64,000 nucleotides of DNA from Prinsepia uniflora (Eukaryota > Streptophyta > Magnoliopsida > Rosales > Rosaceae): NCBI GenBank assembly GCA_032719365.1, contig CM064870.1:43866194-43930193 (forward strand). Direction: 5' to 3'. The position numbers and the translations under genes are program-made. Shown here one piece after another: positions 21,415 to 32,292 of this stretch; the first letter of the stretch is position 1, and the number at the start of each line of letters is the position of its first letter. Under the pieces are notes generated by a model. It saw only the letters and a program-made list of their open reading frames with translations. It made no database searches and had not been told where the DNA came from.

Positions 21415-24212
21415 TGTAATGACCCGTCTTGGAAATTAGTGACGGGTTAGTGAGCTTAATCAGTGGTTAGTCTGTTACGATAGGTCCGTTAGCGTTAAAT
21501 GACGATTTTGCCCCTAGGTTGGGTAAATAGTTGACTTTTAGTTCGGGTGGTCAATTGGGTATTGACTAGTGACCGTGACGTAGTTTGGGATGTCACGAAT
21601 CCGTAGACAGGTGGCACGCTCGATTCCGACATCCAAGGAGGAAGTTATGATGTTCGGAAGGTTAAGGGCATTACCGTAATGTGGCTAAAATAGGGGGAAT
21701 AGTTGACTTTTCTTACGGTCGGGTTTTAACACGGTGACCTAGGACCGTTAGGTAGATCTCGTCGTCCTGAATTCAACGACAGGCGGCGCGTGTTCATCAG
21801 TCGTCGGACGAATTAGTTACGGGTCTAAAACGGTAAGGGTATTATCGTAAATTTGCACTCAGGAGGGGCATTTTGGTCTTTTGCACATTGGGAATTGTGC
21901 AACAGGATAGGGACAGGTGTACAGCTGAGATTGGGACAATTGTGAGAGGGTTGAGAGGATTGTGAAATGTGGCAGGGACCTAGTGGCTTCTAGACGGGTT
22001 CACGGGTCCAAATAATTGGGGGTGTAACCGTGCATTCGAGAAAAACAGAGACAGAGTGAGGCTGAGAGGAAATCGATCGATGGCCGGGAAGGGGTGAGTG
22101 TTGTGAGCTGGTGAGAGTGAACAGAGGTTAAGGGAGAGTTGAGGAGTGAACTGGAGAGGTTTGTGTGATCGTGAGTGAGTGAGAAGGAAGGGTGAGTTCA
22201 CGGGAAAAACAGAGAGAGCTGAGGGAGTTGGTGGTGGTGTGGCCGTGGGTTGCTCCAATTGGACTCGAGAAGAAGCTGAGACGGCTCTGTGGACTGCAGG
22301 GAACACGGCGGTGAGCACGGGTGGTGGACGGCTGCAGGTAATTTCTAATCCTCGTTCGTATACTTTATTTTGCCGTGATTTTCAAACGGGAAGTCGTGGA
22401 TTTTGAGTACGAGTCGAGGGATTTGGTGAGTTGGGTGAGCTTTAGTGAGGTCCTAAGAACCGTCTAAGGTGGTTTCCGTGACGAGAGAAGACTTGGGTGG
22501 CCAGATCGTGAAACAGAGTTTTGGGGAGGTTTGATTTCGAGCTTGAGACGACGGGTAGGAGGCTGTGTCGAGGTGTTAGAGTGAGGGGAATAAGTTGCTT
22601 AGGACTGGACGAAGAGGCTGGTGAAGAGAGGGAAGAAAACGGTGAAGGAACGGCGAAGAACCGGGTGCGTTAGTTCAGACCGGTTCGCCCAAGGTAGACG
22701 ATGATGAACAGTGATTGTGTGCAGGCGCGTGAGGCCCACGTGCAGCCACTTTGGGCGGCGCGTGGGGGCGCGTGCAGCGGTTCTTGGGAAAACGGTCAAC
22801 ATAGTTTTTGGTCCAGGAGTTATAACGAGTCTAATGGAATTAGTTTCGGGTTAATCGGACGTCGATTCGAAGTAGTTCTACGAGGTTGAAAGTTTAGGGT
22901 TCCGGTTCGTTACGTTTAGGACCCGGGGATTTTTGGGGAAAATTAGGAGAGTCTTGGTAGAAGTATTAGTGACGTTCTTTGGTGACTTGTGACAGGATTG
23001 GGACTTCCCGAGGAAGCTGAGGAATGTACAGGACGTACGGGGTGTGAGTGACGTGCCGGTGATTGTGAGTGGACCCCTTCTCTAAACTCGAGCATGCATA
23101 ACTGCTTTTAATTACTGGTTTTTTGGTTTTCATTATGATTTCATGATTATTGAATGCTTTATATCTGTTTTATGAAATGGCACGGTTTTCGAGGAAATTA
23201 CGTATTTCGCACGTTTTACGAGAAAGGCGTGATTACTGTTTATGATGCCATGATTTGGAATTTCAAATGATCAATGGTTTTGGAACATGATTTTGATGAT
23301 CAAGGCTTTCGGTTTTGAAATCGGATTTCGAAAACGGAATTTGGTTTTAAAGTTGGAAAGTGGATTTCCGGATTTGGGTTTGGAATGACGGTTCTGGACG
23401 CCGGAAGGGCTTCAGGCCAGTGATTTTGGATTCGGGTTTGGATGTGGATTTAGAAATGGTTTTAAAATGGTTTTGGATTGGATTTGCTGGATCTGGTTAT
23501 TGGGTTTTAAGACCCGGATATTGTGATTGGCGGGGGACGGGCCCAGATTGGGTTTAAAGACCCGGATTGAGTTTAAAGACTCGGATATATTGATATTTCC
23601 CTCGTAGGCCTGTTGAGTTTAAAGACTCGGGAGTTTAAAGACTCGGATATTATTGAGGCTTGGATTGAGTTTAAAGACTCGGGAGTTTAAAGACTCGGAT
23701 AGGTCCAGTAGGTTTGATCAGATAATGATTGGTTGAAACTTATGTTTTTATGACAATCTTTATGTGATTTATAATTGATTTCAGTAAATGGGTTATGCAT
23801 GTGTGATTTCAAAACGGAGGGCTAAAACCCTGGTTTTATTATGAAATGGTTTTTCGGAAAGTATTTTATTATTTATGGTCCACTCACACCTTTTGTTTTA
23901 AATTGCCCTCCAGGTCGTGGAATTAGCGCTGGGGTTGACGTTGAGGCAGCGTCGGAGGCATAGAATACTCGAGAGTGACCCCGTAGTGCTTTAAATTTTC
24001 CGTTGTGCGTGTACCTAGTTTATCAGTTTTCTTTCCTTTGTATTTTGGTACTATGCTCTATAACACTTTGACTTCGGGATATTTAAATTTTCTCCTGCGT
24101 CTGGCTTGTATTTGGTGATTTTTCGTGAGTTTACTTTAGTTGGGTGTCGGGGTGTCAGACGGGAGCAGGATTTACCTCGATTTTCGGGGTGAAACCGGGG
24201 TGGGTCCTTACA
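21415..24212 (+). mobile_element. Nested solo LTR (2.8 kb), TSD AGTGC
   Basis: It starts TGTAATGACCCGTC and ends GGGTGGGTCCTTACA, with AGTGC immediately before (21410-21414) and after (24213-24217). The intron-like layout is clear: donor GCAG/GTAATT (22338), acceptor GTGACAG (to 22995), donor GTGAGTGGAC (23065), branch-point-like CTCAC (23882-23886) and acceptor CCCTCCAG (to 23913). Repeated GAGTTTAAAGACTC and GGGTTTAAAGACCC hairpins occupy about 23505-23700. No internal domain is present. Confidence 0.85.
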
Positions 24213-24394
24213 AGTGCTCTCTATCCGTTGTCTGGAACTATTGGACCCATTATCGGATGCATTTGATGTTTAAAATATTTTAATGTTCGTTATTTAGCCT
24301 GTTATGGGAATTTTGGTCATTTGCTGGGTTGGTGTCAGACGGGAGCAGGGGGCATCCTCGGGTGGTCCCGAGGGGATCGGGATGGGTCCTGTTA

Positions 24395-25004
24395 ACTTTG
24401 GTGTTGTAAGATGAATCAGCGGATGTGGCAGGCTTCCAACCTTCCCCTTTATGGTCCTACAATAGGTTAGTTTTGCGATCTTTTTGAGTTTGCATTCTCT
24501 AAACTCTCAACGTGGATCTTTTTGAGTTTGCATTCTCTAAACTCTCAATGTCAGAGTTAGAACGTACAATTTGTTTTCATCTATGGACATGCGTGGAGCT
24601 GGAGAAATAAAGGGGTGCATCATTTGCTGGTTTTGGAGGCTAATATGGTGGCTAAATCTACCTTGGCGGCACAAATGGAGTGGGCAGGGCTTCATTATGC
24701 TCAAGCTGGGGGTACAAGAGAGAGAGGGAGAAACAATGGTCTATAACTATTGCTTCAGACTTTGGATAGAGGGCAAGGAGGGATTGGTAGGATTCTACGG
24801 GACTCCTATGAAGTGGTGCTTCTATGTCACTAAGCATTGTTGGAAGCATCTTTGGATGTTGAAAGTTCCAAATAAGTCGAAATCGTTCTATTAGATGACT
24901 AGTTTGGATATTCTACCTACGACTATTAACTTATTCTAGAAAAATATTATACCTTTCGGGCTTTTTTGTAGGTTTGCTAAACAAAATGAAGATAGTTTTC
25001 ATGC
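24395..25004 (+). pseudogene. Array unit 3
   Basis: A complete zf-RVT/RNase H-like unit of 610 bp. It is longer than its neighbours because a 38-bp phrase (GATCTTTTTGAGTTTGCATT...) is duplicated in tandem at 24477-24552. In one frame the linker and RNase H-like start read continuously for about 100 residues, but there is no start context and the frame is broken outside it. Confidence 0.6.
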
Positions 25005-25145
25005 ACTTTGGTGTTGTAAGATGAGTTAGCGGGTGTGGCAGGCTTCCAACCGCCCCCTTTCTGCTTCTATAATAGGTTAGTTTTGGGATCTTTTTGAGTT
25101 TACATTCTCTAAACTCTCAGTGTCAGAGTTAGAACGTACAATTTG
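25005..25145 (+). pseudogene. Array unit 4, left part (target of the chromovirus)
   Basis: Same start as the other units, ending GTACAATTTG. ATTTG (25141-25145) is the left target duplication of the chromovirus; the unit continues at 35376. Confidence 0.65.
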
Positions 25146-26146
25146 TGTAACGCCCCGGAAAATTCGGAAAATGTAATATTGTAAAATATTCAATAAAATG
25201 ACTTTTTTACCCCTGTGATTCGTATGGTCAATTTGTTGACTTATGATTGGAGGGTCGAACGGACGTTGACCGATGATCGTGACGTAGTTCGGGTGTCACG
25301 AGTTCATAGACTGGTGGCACGTCCAATTCCGACGTTCGTGGTGAAAGTTATGACGTTCGGAAGCACAGGGGCATTATCGTAATTCGGACGATATAGGGGA
25401 AAAAGTTGACTTTTTGGAATACGATTGATTTTCACATGACTCGAAGACCGTTAGGTTCGTCTCGATGCCCCGAGTACAATGATAGGCGGCACGCTTGAAA
25501 CGGACATCGGATGACCGAGTTACGGGTCACGGAAGTTGGAGGGTATTTTGGTAATTATTGCCTTGAGGGCATTTTGGTCATTTGCACGGCGGTTACTGTA
25601 GCACCACCGTGAAAAACAGAGTGCACGGCCATGCCGTGGTGTTTTGTGCGTGCAAATTGTTTATGGCTTTAGTGGTTTGATCAGATGATTAGTTTATGTG
25701 AATTGAGGTAGTGAGAGCATGACTGAGTGACATTGGAGCATGGTTGGGCAGAGTTTCAGAGCACGAGTTGGTTTTAAAAATGGCCATGGTTTCTGTGTTT
25801 GCGAGAAACCATTTTCAGAGACCTCAGTTGGTCTCCCAGGGGCTGCTGGCTACACTGATCGATTAACCGTGTAAGGGAGTGGAGAGAGGATTCATTTTGC
25901 AAGCTTCTGGTAGTCTGAGAGAGAGTTGAGAGTGAGAGGTCTGAGACGGGGAAGAAAAACTAGGAATGAAGGGAAATTCAAAGGTCGCGTTTTGAGGTGA
26001 GTGGAGCCAAACCGTGAGTTGGATTAGCATTCTGAGACCATTACAAACATCCCCATGCAAGAATTGAAGAGCTTTGATCAAGGATTGCTCAGGAACTCAA
26101 GTTTCAGTTTCTGAAAAAACACAGGGTTGAGGACGATGGCTACCAG

Positions 26147-26720
26147 GTAACGGATTGTTCAATTGGCTGTGCAGTTGTGTTCGTCTAGGTTTCCTTAAGC
26201 TCCTATCTGAGTTAATTTGAAAATGGGGCTAGGTTGGGTGAGTTCCAGACGTCGACCTGTTCGACTGTTCGAGTCTGGGTTTGATCGATTTAGGGACAGT
26301 CGAGGTTAATCATTGGTACAGAACTCAAATTAATGGATTAGAGAAGATGATAGGATTGAAAACGAGAACAATTAACTGGTCGGGTTGAGCCGCAGGTAAC
26401 AGACCCGTTTAGCAGGCTAATCGGGTAGGAGAGACGACACTGTAGCTGGGCGCGTGGCCTTCACGCGCAGCCGCTTTGGGCGGCGCGGGACGGCACGTGT
26501 GATGTCATCTCCGGTCACGGTCAACATGAAACTTAATCCTTTCAGTCTAATTAACATTTTACCTTTAGGGTTCGAGTTGATCGGGAGTCGTTCGGGATAA
26601 TTTCGAGGGTTCGGAAGATTAGGTCTTTAAGTTTAATTACGCGGAAAAATCCAAAAAAATTAGGGAAAATCTTACGAGTTATTTGGGGATGATTGTAACC
26701 CTCCTTGTACGTTTTTACAG
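26147..26720 (+). other. Intron-like interval 1 in the 5' LTR (GTAA...ACAG)
   Basis: CTACCAG/GTAACGG at 26147 and TACGTTTTTACAG at 26720 have donor and acceptor character, with a pyrimidine-rich tract (CCCTCCTTGTACGTTTTT) before the AG. The 3' LTR keeps both sites (33569 and 34142). Comparable pairs exist in the LTRs at 21415-24212 (22338/22995), 49204-51855 (50014/50572) and 17934-21054 (19017/19659). No transcript data are available, so this remains a hypothesis. Confidence 0.4.
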
Positions 26721-26781
26721 ACCCGGACATTTCCGAAGCTACTGAGGAGCGCACGGGGCGCGATTGACGCGGCCTAAAACC

Positions 26782-27703
26782 GTGAGTGGACTTTTGATTT
26801 ATAAACTGTGCATGCATGACTATTTTACTTATTTATCTTGTGTTTTCACATATAATTTTATGTTGATAATATGATATTTTGGTTTTACGTGATTTCACGC
26901 TTTTCAAGATAATTATCGCATTTCACGCATTTCGAGGTTACAGTTTTTCTCCCATGCATGAATGATGTTTTGATGAAGTATTTGGATATGATTATGGATG
27001 TTACGTATTTATGATGTTATGATTATATTTGTGAAGTGACTTTCGGGAATTGCATGTTTTGGAATTTGCATGTGAATTCGGACATAAGTCCTATTATGAC
27101 AAGATATGATTTCGGAATGATTTTTGGGAAACGGATCATGATGAATCCTGGTTTGTTGAGTTTTATAAATGGTTTTTGGTTTAAAGACCCGGTTGATTGT
27201 TGGATCTGGTTTTGGGTTTAATGACCCGGATAATTGATGACGGGGGCGGGCCCGAAAATTGGGTTTAAAGACCCGGATTGAGTTTAAAGACTCGTGAGTT
27301 TAAAGACTCGGTTATCGTGATACCCCCGAGGCCTATTGATTATGTTTTGAGTTTAAAGACTCGTTGATATCCCGGGAAGGCCTGATATTGAGTTTAAAGA
27401 CTCGGATGGATCCAACGGCTTAATTGTGATTATTGATTCAGTTTTTACTTGATTTGTTTAATTGATGTTTCAAAATGATGATTTCTGGATTTTGGTAATC
27501 TTATATTATTTTTACATGAGTTATGACAGTTTTCTGTAACGTTTTACATGTGTTTCGGAAAAAGGGATTTCGAATGTTTGATACGAGGTCTTCGAATACC
27601 TGGTTATGCATGAACTGGAGGGCGAACACCGATTTCATTAAACTGTTTTCTGCAAACTTTTGTTTCGGTCCACTCACACTTTGTTGTTTTAATTACCCTC
27701 CAG
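26782..27703 (+). other. Intron-like interval 2 in the 5' LTR (GTGAGTGGAC...CTCCAG)
   Basis: GTGAGT at 26782 is a strong donor. At the other end CTCAC (27673-27677) is branch-point-like, then a T-rich tract, then CCCTCCAG/GT (AG at 27702-27703), 26 nt from the CTCAC. The interval is 922 nt and carries the hairpin array. Equivalent intervals: 34204-35094, 23065-23913, 50639-51530, 19739-20839 and 62931-63915. The block between the two intervals is 61 nt here and about 60-95 nt elsewhere. Confidence 0.45.
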
Positions 27704-27997
27704 GTCGTGGTACAAGTTCGGGGGCTAGCGCTGAGGCAGAGGTAGAGGCGTAAAGTTTTCTGTTGCGGAGTAGTTAGTTCATAGAGTAGGATTTGTTCTT
27801 TAACTTGTTTTGTAATATTATGCTCTCTGAAACTATGGACTTGATGTCCAGTCGGTTGTATTTGATTAATCTCTCTGGTCTGACATTGGGTGTGATGTGA
27901 TGTTATTTGGTTTTCCGTTCTTTTGTGTTCGATTGTCAGACAGGAGTAGGATGCTTCCCGATTATCGAGGCGATAATCGGGGTGGGTCCTGTCAATT

Positions 27998-28009
27998 GGT
28001 ATCAGAGCA
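27998..28009 (+). promoter_or_regulatory. Primer binding site (tRNA-iMet)
   Basis: TGGTATCAGAGC, two bases after the LTR end, complementary to the 3' end of plant initiator Met tRNA; it primes minus-strand DNA synthesis. Confidence 0.95.
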
Positions 28010-28093
28010 TAGGTTTACGATTCGTGTCTGGCACTTGGGTGTGCCTCAATTATTGTACTAACTTGTGCCTCTTTCAGAAAAGGACGATCTGCC

Positions 28094-29100
28094 ATGCCTC
28101 CGCGACGTGAACCCCCTCCACGACCTGATGATGGCGTCGCTAGTGATGCCGAGAGTGCTTCGATCGAGCGAGCCCAACGTCTTGGGGGCTACGGTGTTTA
28201 GTGGTGGAATGGATCCCGAGGATGCCCACCATTGGATTTCTCGGTTTGAGCGGATTTTTGCTGTGATGCACTGTCCTCCTGAGGAGCGAGTGATGTTGGC
28301 CACATTTTTACTTGATGGATCTGCCTATGAGTGGTGGTATACTATGGAGTTGTCGGGTTGGGATGCCCGTACAGTGACTTGGGAGACCTTTCGTGAATGG
28401 TTTCTGGATCAGTATTATCCCCGTTCATTCTGTGATGCTAGGGAGACCGAGTTTCTGCAGCTCCAACAGGGGAGCATGTCGGTTGCAAAGTATGAGTAGA
28501 AATTTCAGATGCTAGCCCGTTTTGTTCCTACCTTTGTGTCTACTGAGGCTGAGAAATGTCGTAGGTTTGAGCCTGGCCTACGGGGTGAGATACGGGCCAT
28601 TGTGACGACCGGAGCTTTTACTACTCTCAGAGAGTTGTCTGACGCCACAGTGCGGGTTGAGGCTAGTCTCCCGACACGTCCACAGTACTCTGTTGGTGGA
28701 CAACGTCAAGAGCGTTCATATCCTGGATCGTATGGTCAGAGAGCCCCGAAGAAGGGACGTTATGGAGGAGCCTCATCTGCAGGCAATGATCATTATGGCA
28801 GGCCTGGTAATTTTCAGAGTCCCGGATTCAGAGCGCCTAGGGCACAGACTGCTCCGCAGGCAAGCGCGACTTCGGTTGCTTCCACAGGACGGCAGAGTGG
28901 TGGTTTTACTCGAGATGCTTCCAGTTTTATATGTTTCTTCTGTGGCAAGCGGGGCCACTATCGGTGGGAGTGTCCATCGTTTCCACAAGGTGGTGGCGCA
29001 GGTCGGGGTAGAGCAGAGCAGGGACGGAACACAGCTGCAGTTCCGGGACTGGAAGTACTAGAGGAGGAGGTACTGGAGCGACTAGTGGACAGAGGGGCCG
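28094..29100 (+). pseudogene. gag: gag region of the chromovirus (broken)
   Basis: The likely start is the ATG at 28094 (MPPRREPPPRPDD...), whose frame hits TAG at 28199-28201. From about 28180 the coding sense continues in another frame (GGMDPEDAHHWISRFE), so bases were lost between. That frame has a TAG at 28497-28499 and then carries on unchanged. The capsid-like part (LDGSAYEWWYTM, WETFREWFLDQYY) belongs to the Ty3/gypsy retrotransposon gag family. A CCHC zinc knuckle C-x2-C-x4-H-x4-C is at 28932-28973, after a basic, Gly/Ser-rich spacer. Gag would pack element RNA in cytoplasmic particles. With one frameshift and one stop no full protein can be made. Confidence 0.9.
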
Positions 29101-29645
29101 GGGCCGTGGGCGAGCAGCTGGACCACAGGCCCCGAGTGTTTGCGGTTACGCAGCAGGAAGCCAGGGTAGCACCTGGTGTTGTGACAGGTACACTCACGAT
29201 CTTTGGACATGATGTTTGTGCTTTAATTGATCCCGGAGCTACTCATTCGTTTATATCACGGGACTGTGAGTTGTTGGCAGGTAGAGAGGTGTCCGCACTA
29301 GACTGTGACATGGGTGTGAGTACGCCCACAGGAGATATGTTTGTGGTAAATCAAGTGTTGCGGGAGTGTGCCGTAATGGTAGGTGATGTTGGTTTGGTAG
29401 CAGACTTGATACTCTTGGACTTGCACGACTTTGATGTCATTTTGGGAATGGATTGGTTGAGACTCCATCATGCTTCTATCGAATGTGTCGATAAGAAGGT
29501 TACTTTTCGGAGCCCGAGGTTACCGGAAACCACCTTTCAGGGAATACAGCGAGCAACTCCTGTCGGAGTGATTTCAGCCCTGAAGGCAAGTAAGTTGTTG
29601 AGGAAAGGGTGCCAGGGATACTTAGCTCAAGTGATGGATGCATGA
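29101..29645 (+). pseudogene. Protease domain of the chromovirus
   Basis: It is in frame with the downstream half of gag. The aspartic-protease signature is DPGATHSFIS, with the catalytic Asp at 29229; Pro replaces the Ser/Thr of the classical D-S/T-G, a substitution I believe is common in plant gypsy proteases. A hydrophobic LHDFDVILGMDWL segment (about 29420-29460) matches the C-terminal part of the fold. It would cut the polyprotein during particle maturation. The frame meets TGA at 29643-29645, just before the RT leader (VEDIPIIREFPDVFPEDLPGL), which continues in the same frame. A C-to-T change would explain that stop. Confidence 0.9.
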
Positions 29646-30480
29646 GCTGCACCGTTGAGAGTGGAGGATATACCGATAATACGGGAGTTCCCGGATGTCT
29701 TTCCGGAGGATCTACCCGGATTGCCACCTCATCGAGATGTCGAGTTCACTATTGATCTTGTTCCAGGTACGCAACCTATTTCTCAGACTCTGTATCATAT
29801 GGCGCCAGCTGAGTTGAAAGTACTGAAGGCGCAGTTGCAAGAACTGCTTGAGATGGGATTTATTCGACCTAGTGTATCCCCCTGGGGAGCCCCGGTTTGT
29901 TGTGAGGAAAAAGGATGGAAGTTTGAGACTCTGTATCGATTACAGGCAACTGAATAAAGTAACAGTCAGGAACAAATACCCGTTGCCTCGGATCGATGAC
30001 TTGTTCAATCAGCTGCGAGGAGCGCAGTACTTCTCCAAAATCGATCTTCGTTCTGGGTATCATCAGTTGCGGATTAAGGAAGGGGATGTACCCAAGACAG
30101 CCTTTAGAACCCGATATGGTCATTATGAGTTCCTTGTGATGCCGTTTGGTTTGACCAACGCACCCGCATCGTTTATGGACTTGATGAACCGAGTGTTGCA
30201 GCCATACTTGGATCACTTTGTCATCGTGTTCATTGATGATATTCTAGTCTATTCGAGGAGTGTGGAAGCGCACGAGGAGCACTTAAGGATGGTGCTGGGT
30301 ACCTTGAGGGAAAATCAGTTGTATGCGAAGCTCAGCAAGTGTCAGTTTTGGTTGACGAGCGTGAGTTTCTTGGGGCATGTGATCTCAACTTACGGGATCA
30401 GTGTGGATTCTCAGAAAGTTGAAGTAGTGGCGAAGTGGGAACAACCGAAGACCGTCACTGAAGTCAGAAGTTTCTTGGGA
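29646..30480 (+). pseudogene. Reverse transcriptase domain of the chromovirus
   Basis: The N-terminal leader (FPDVFPEDLPGLPPHRDVEF) runs in the protease frame until a frameshift near 29895-29905. From there the other frame gives KKDGSLRLCIDYRQLN, KIDLRSGYHQLRI, MPFGLTNAPASF and the catalytic FIDD box at 30229-30240. These are the usual RT motifs of Ty3/gypsy elements in the normal order and spacing. The connection (FLGLAGYYIRFVEGFS) follows. The domain copies element RNA into DNA from the tRNA primer. The sequence is well kept apart from the single frameshift. Confidence 0.92.
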
Positions 30481-31124
30481 TTGGCTGGCTATTACATTAG
30501 GTTTGTAGAGGGTTTCTCTACCATTGCTGCCCCGTTGACACGACTGATGAGGAAGGGAGTCAAATTTTTTTGGGATGACGACTGTGAGCGTAGTTTTCGG
30601 GAGTTGAAGGAAAGGTTGACATCTGCCCCTATACTGACCCTTCCAGACGACAGTGGGGAATTTGAGGTGTACAGTGATGCATCCTTACAGGGATTGGGAT
30701 GTGTATTAATGTAGCATGGGAAAGTGATTGCCTATGCTTCGTGCCAGTTGAAGACGCATGAGCGCAATTATCCTACGCATGACTTGGAGTTAGTTGCTGT
30801 TGTGCATGCGCTGAAAATTTGGAGACATCACTTGTATGGTGCGACTTGCAGGCTGTTCACGGATCACAAGAGCCTGAAGTACTTGTTCACCCAGAAGGAC
30901 TTGAATGTGAGGCAACGAAGGTGGCTGGAGCTAATTAAGGATTATGATTGTACGATTGAGTACCACCCTGGAAAAGCCAATGTGGTGGCTGATGCTCTAA
31001 GCCGGAAGTCAACGCATTCTGTAGCACACCTATGGACGGTTCATTTGCCGCTATTAGTTGAACTCCGCAAGACTAGCATTGATTTGGGACTGGATGGCCA
31101 AGGTGTCTTGCTGGCTAATTTCAT
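30481..31124 (+). pseudogene. RNase H domain of the chromovirus
   Basis: The catalytic pattern is visible: SDASLQGLG (first Asp), HDLELVAVVHALKIW (Glu), FTDHKSLKYLF (Asp) and YHPGKANVVADALSRK (last Asp). TAG at 30712-30714 interrupts the frame after GCVLM where family members have Gln, which fits CAG to TAG. The same frame then continues to 31122, where a one-base loss puts the linker to integrase in another frame and leaves TGA at 31126-31128. RNase H would remove the RNA strand during reverse transcription. Confidence 0.9.
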
Positions 31125-32292
31125 GTGAGACCACTCTTAATCGATCGGATCTTAGAGGCTCAATCTCAAGATCCTGTCTCGTGTGTACTTCGGATTGAAG
31201 TGGAAGCCGGTGAACAGCAAGATTTCACAGTCAAGGAGGATGGAGCTTTGCTGAAAGAAGGTCGGTTGTGTGGCACTGAAGAACGAGATCTTGGACGAGG
31301 CTCACAGTTCGGCCTACGTGATGCATCTTGGTGGGACCAAGATGTATCGTACATTGCGAGAACATTATTGGTGGCCGGGTATGAAACGAGAGATTGCTGA
31401 GTTTGTCAGCAGGTGTCTGATTTGTCAGCAAGTGAAGGCTGAGAGACAAAGACCTTATGGAGCCTTGCAACCACTACCTATCCCGAAATGGAAATGGGAT
31501 CACATAACGATGGATTTTGTGTTTGGACTTCCTAGGACACCCAGAGGTCACGATGGAGTTTGGGTGATTGTGGACAGGCTTACGAAATCAGCCCATTTCT
31601 TTCCGGTGCGAGAGAAATTTAAGATGACACAGTTGGCACAATTTTTTATCGATGAGATCATCCGATTGCACGGTACTCCGGAATCAATAGTTTCTGACAG
31701 AGACCCGAGGTTCACTTCTCGATTTTGGCAAAGTCTACATGAAGCTTTTGGGATGAAACTTCGTTTCAGTACTACATTTCATCCTCAGACTGATGGCCAG
31801 TCTGAGCGGACCATCCAGATATTGGAGGATATGATGCGAGCTTGCGTTTTGCAGTTTCAAGGCAATTGGGAATCACATCTAGCCTTGATGGAATTTGCCT
31901 ATAACAACAGCTATCAGGCGAGCATTGGGATGGCTCCTTACGAATTGGTGTTGAACCCCATTGTGTTGGACGGACGTGGGTGAAAGGAAACTAACTACAT
32001 CCGAATTGGTGGAATTGACAACAGAAAAGGTCAAACTCATCAGAGATCGGCTCAAGGCAGCCCAAGACAGACAAAAGAGCTATGTGGACCATCAGATTAG
32101 AGATCTTGAGTTTGCGGTCGGAGATCGGGTATTTCTGAAACTGTCCCATTGGAAAGGTGTAGTGAGATATGGTCGGCGAGGAAATTTGAGCCCTCGTTTT
32201 ATCGGACCTTATGAGATTATCTAGAGGATTGGCTAGGTGGCCTGCAGGTTAGCACTACCGCCATAACTTTCGAAAGTCCACGATGTTTTCCA
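31125..32292 (+). pseudogene. Integrase of the chromovirus (broken)
   Basis: An H-H-C-C zinc-binding part (H...H near 31300-31330, CLIC near 31415) is followed by the catalytic core with D at 31513-31515 (MDFVFGLP), D at 31696-31698 (SDRDPRF) and E at 31804-31806 (GQSERTI), giving D-x35-E spacing between the last two. A GPY/F-like motif (RFIGPYEII) is near 32200. There are frameshifts near 31262-31275 and near 31945-31965; at the second, the usual YE..YGRKCRSP stretch is missing. Stops lie at 32222-32224, 32234-32236 and 32264-32266. All catalytic residues remain visible. Confidence 0.9.

Larger units (their letters stand above)
15948..24394 (+). mobile_element. Old solo LTR split by two nested solo LTRs (segments 15948-17933, 21055-21414, 24213-24394)
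   Basis: It starts TGTAACACCCTGG and ends GATGGGTCCTGTTA, with ACTTT on both sides (15943-15947 and 24395-24399). After removing the two nested LTRs and their duplicated target bases it is about 2.5 kb, the normal length for this family. It shows the GTATGTTT donor-like site (16656), TTTGGACAG acceptor-like site (17334), GTGAGTGGG (17411), and hairpins GGCATC-tgg-GATGCC (17754-17768) and GACATC-tgg-GATGTC (17866-17880). The final A for CA (TTA) is a change from consensus. No internal region is present. Confidence 0.8.
25146..27995 (+). repeat. 5' LTR of the chromovirus
   Basis: It runs from TGTAACGCCCCGG to GGGTCCTGTCA, 2850 bp. It has two intron-like intervals (26147-26720 and 26782-27703) and, in the second, hairpins GGGTTTAAAGACCC (27261-27274) and GAGTTTAAAGACTC (27280-27293, 27296-27309). 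Relative to the 3' LTR it keeps an extra GGTTTAAAGACCC segment near 27180-27230. Confidence 0.95.

Noticed and set aside
28065..28093. Earlier gag start upstream of 28094
   Set aside because: The open frame there is opened by a frameshift. The MPPRREPP start at 28094 fits gag of this family better.
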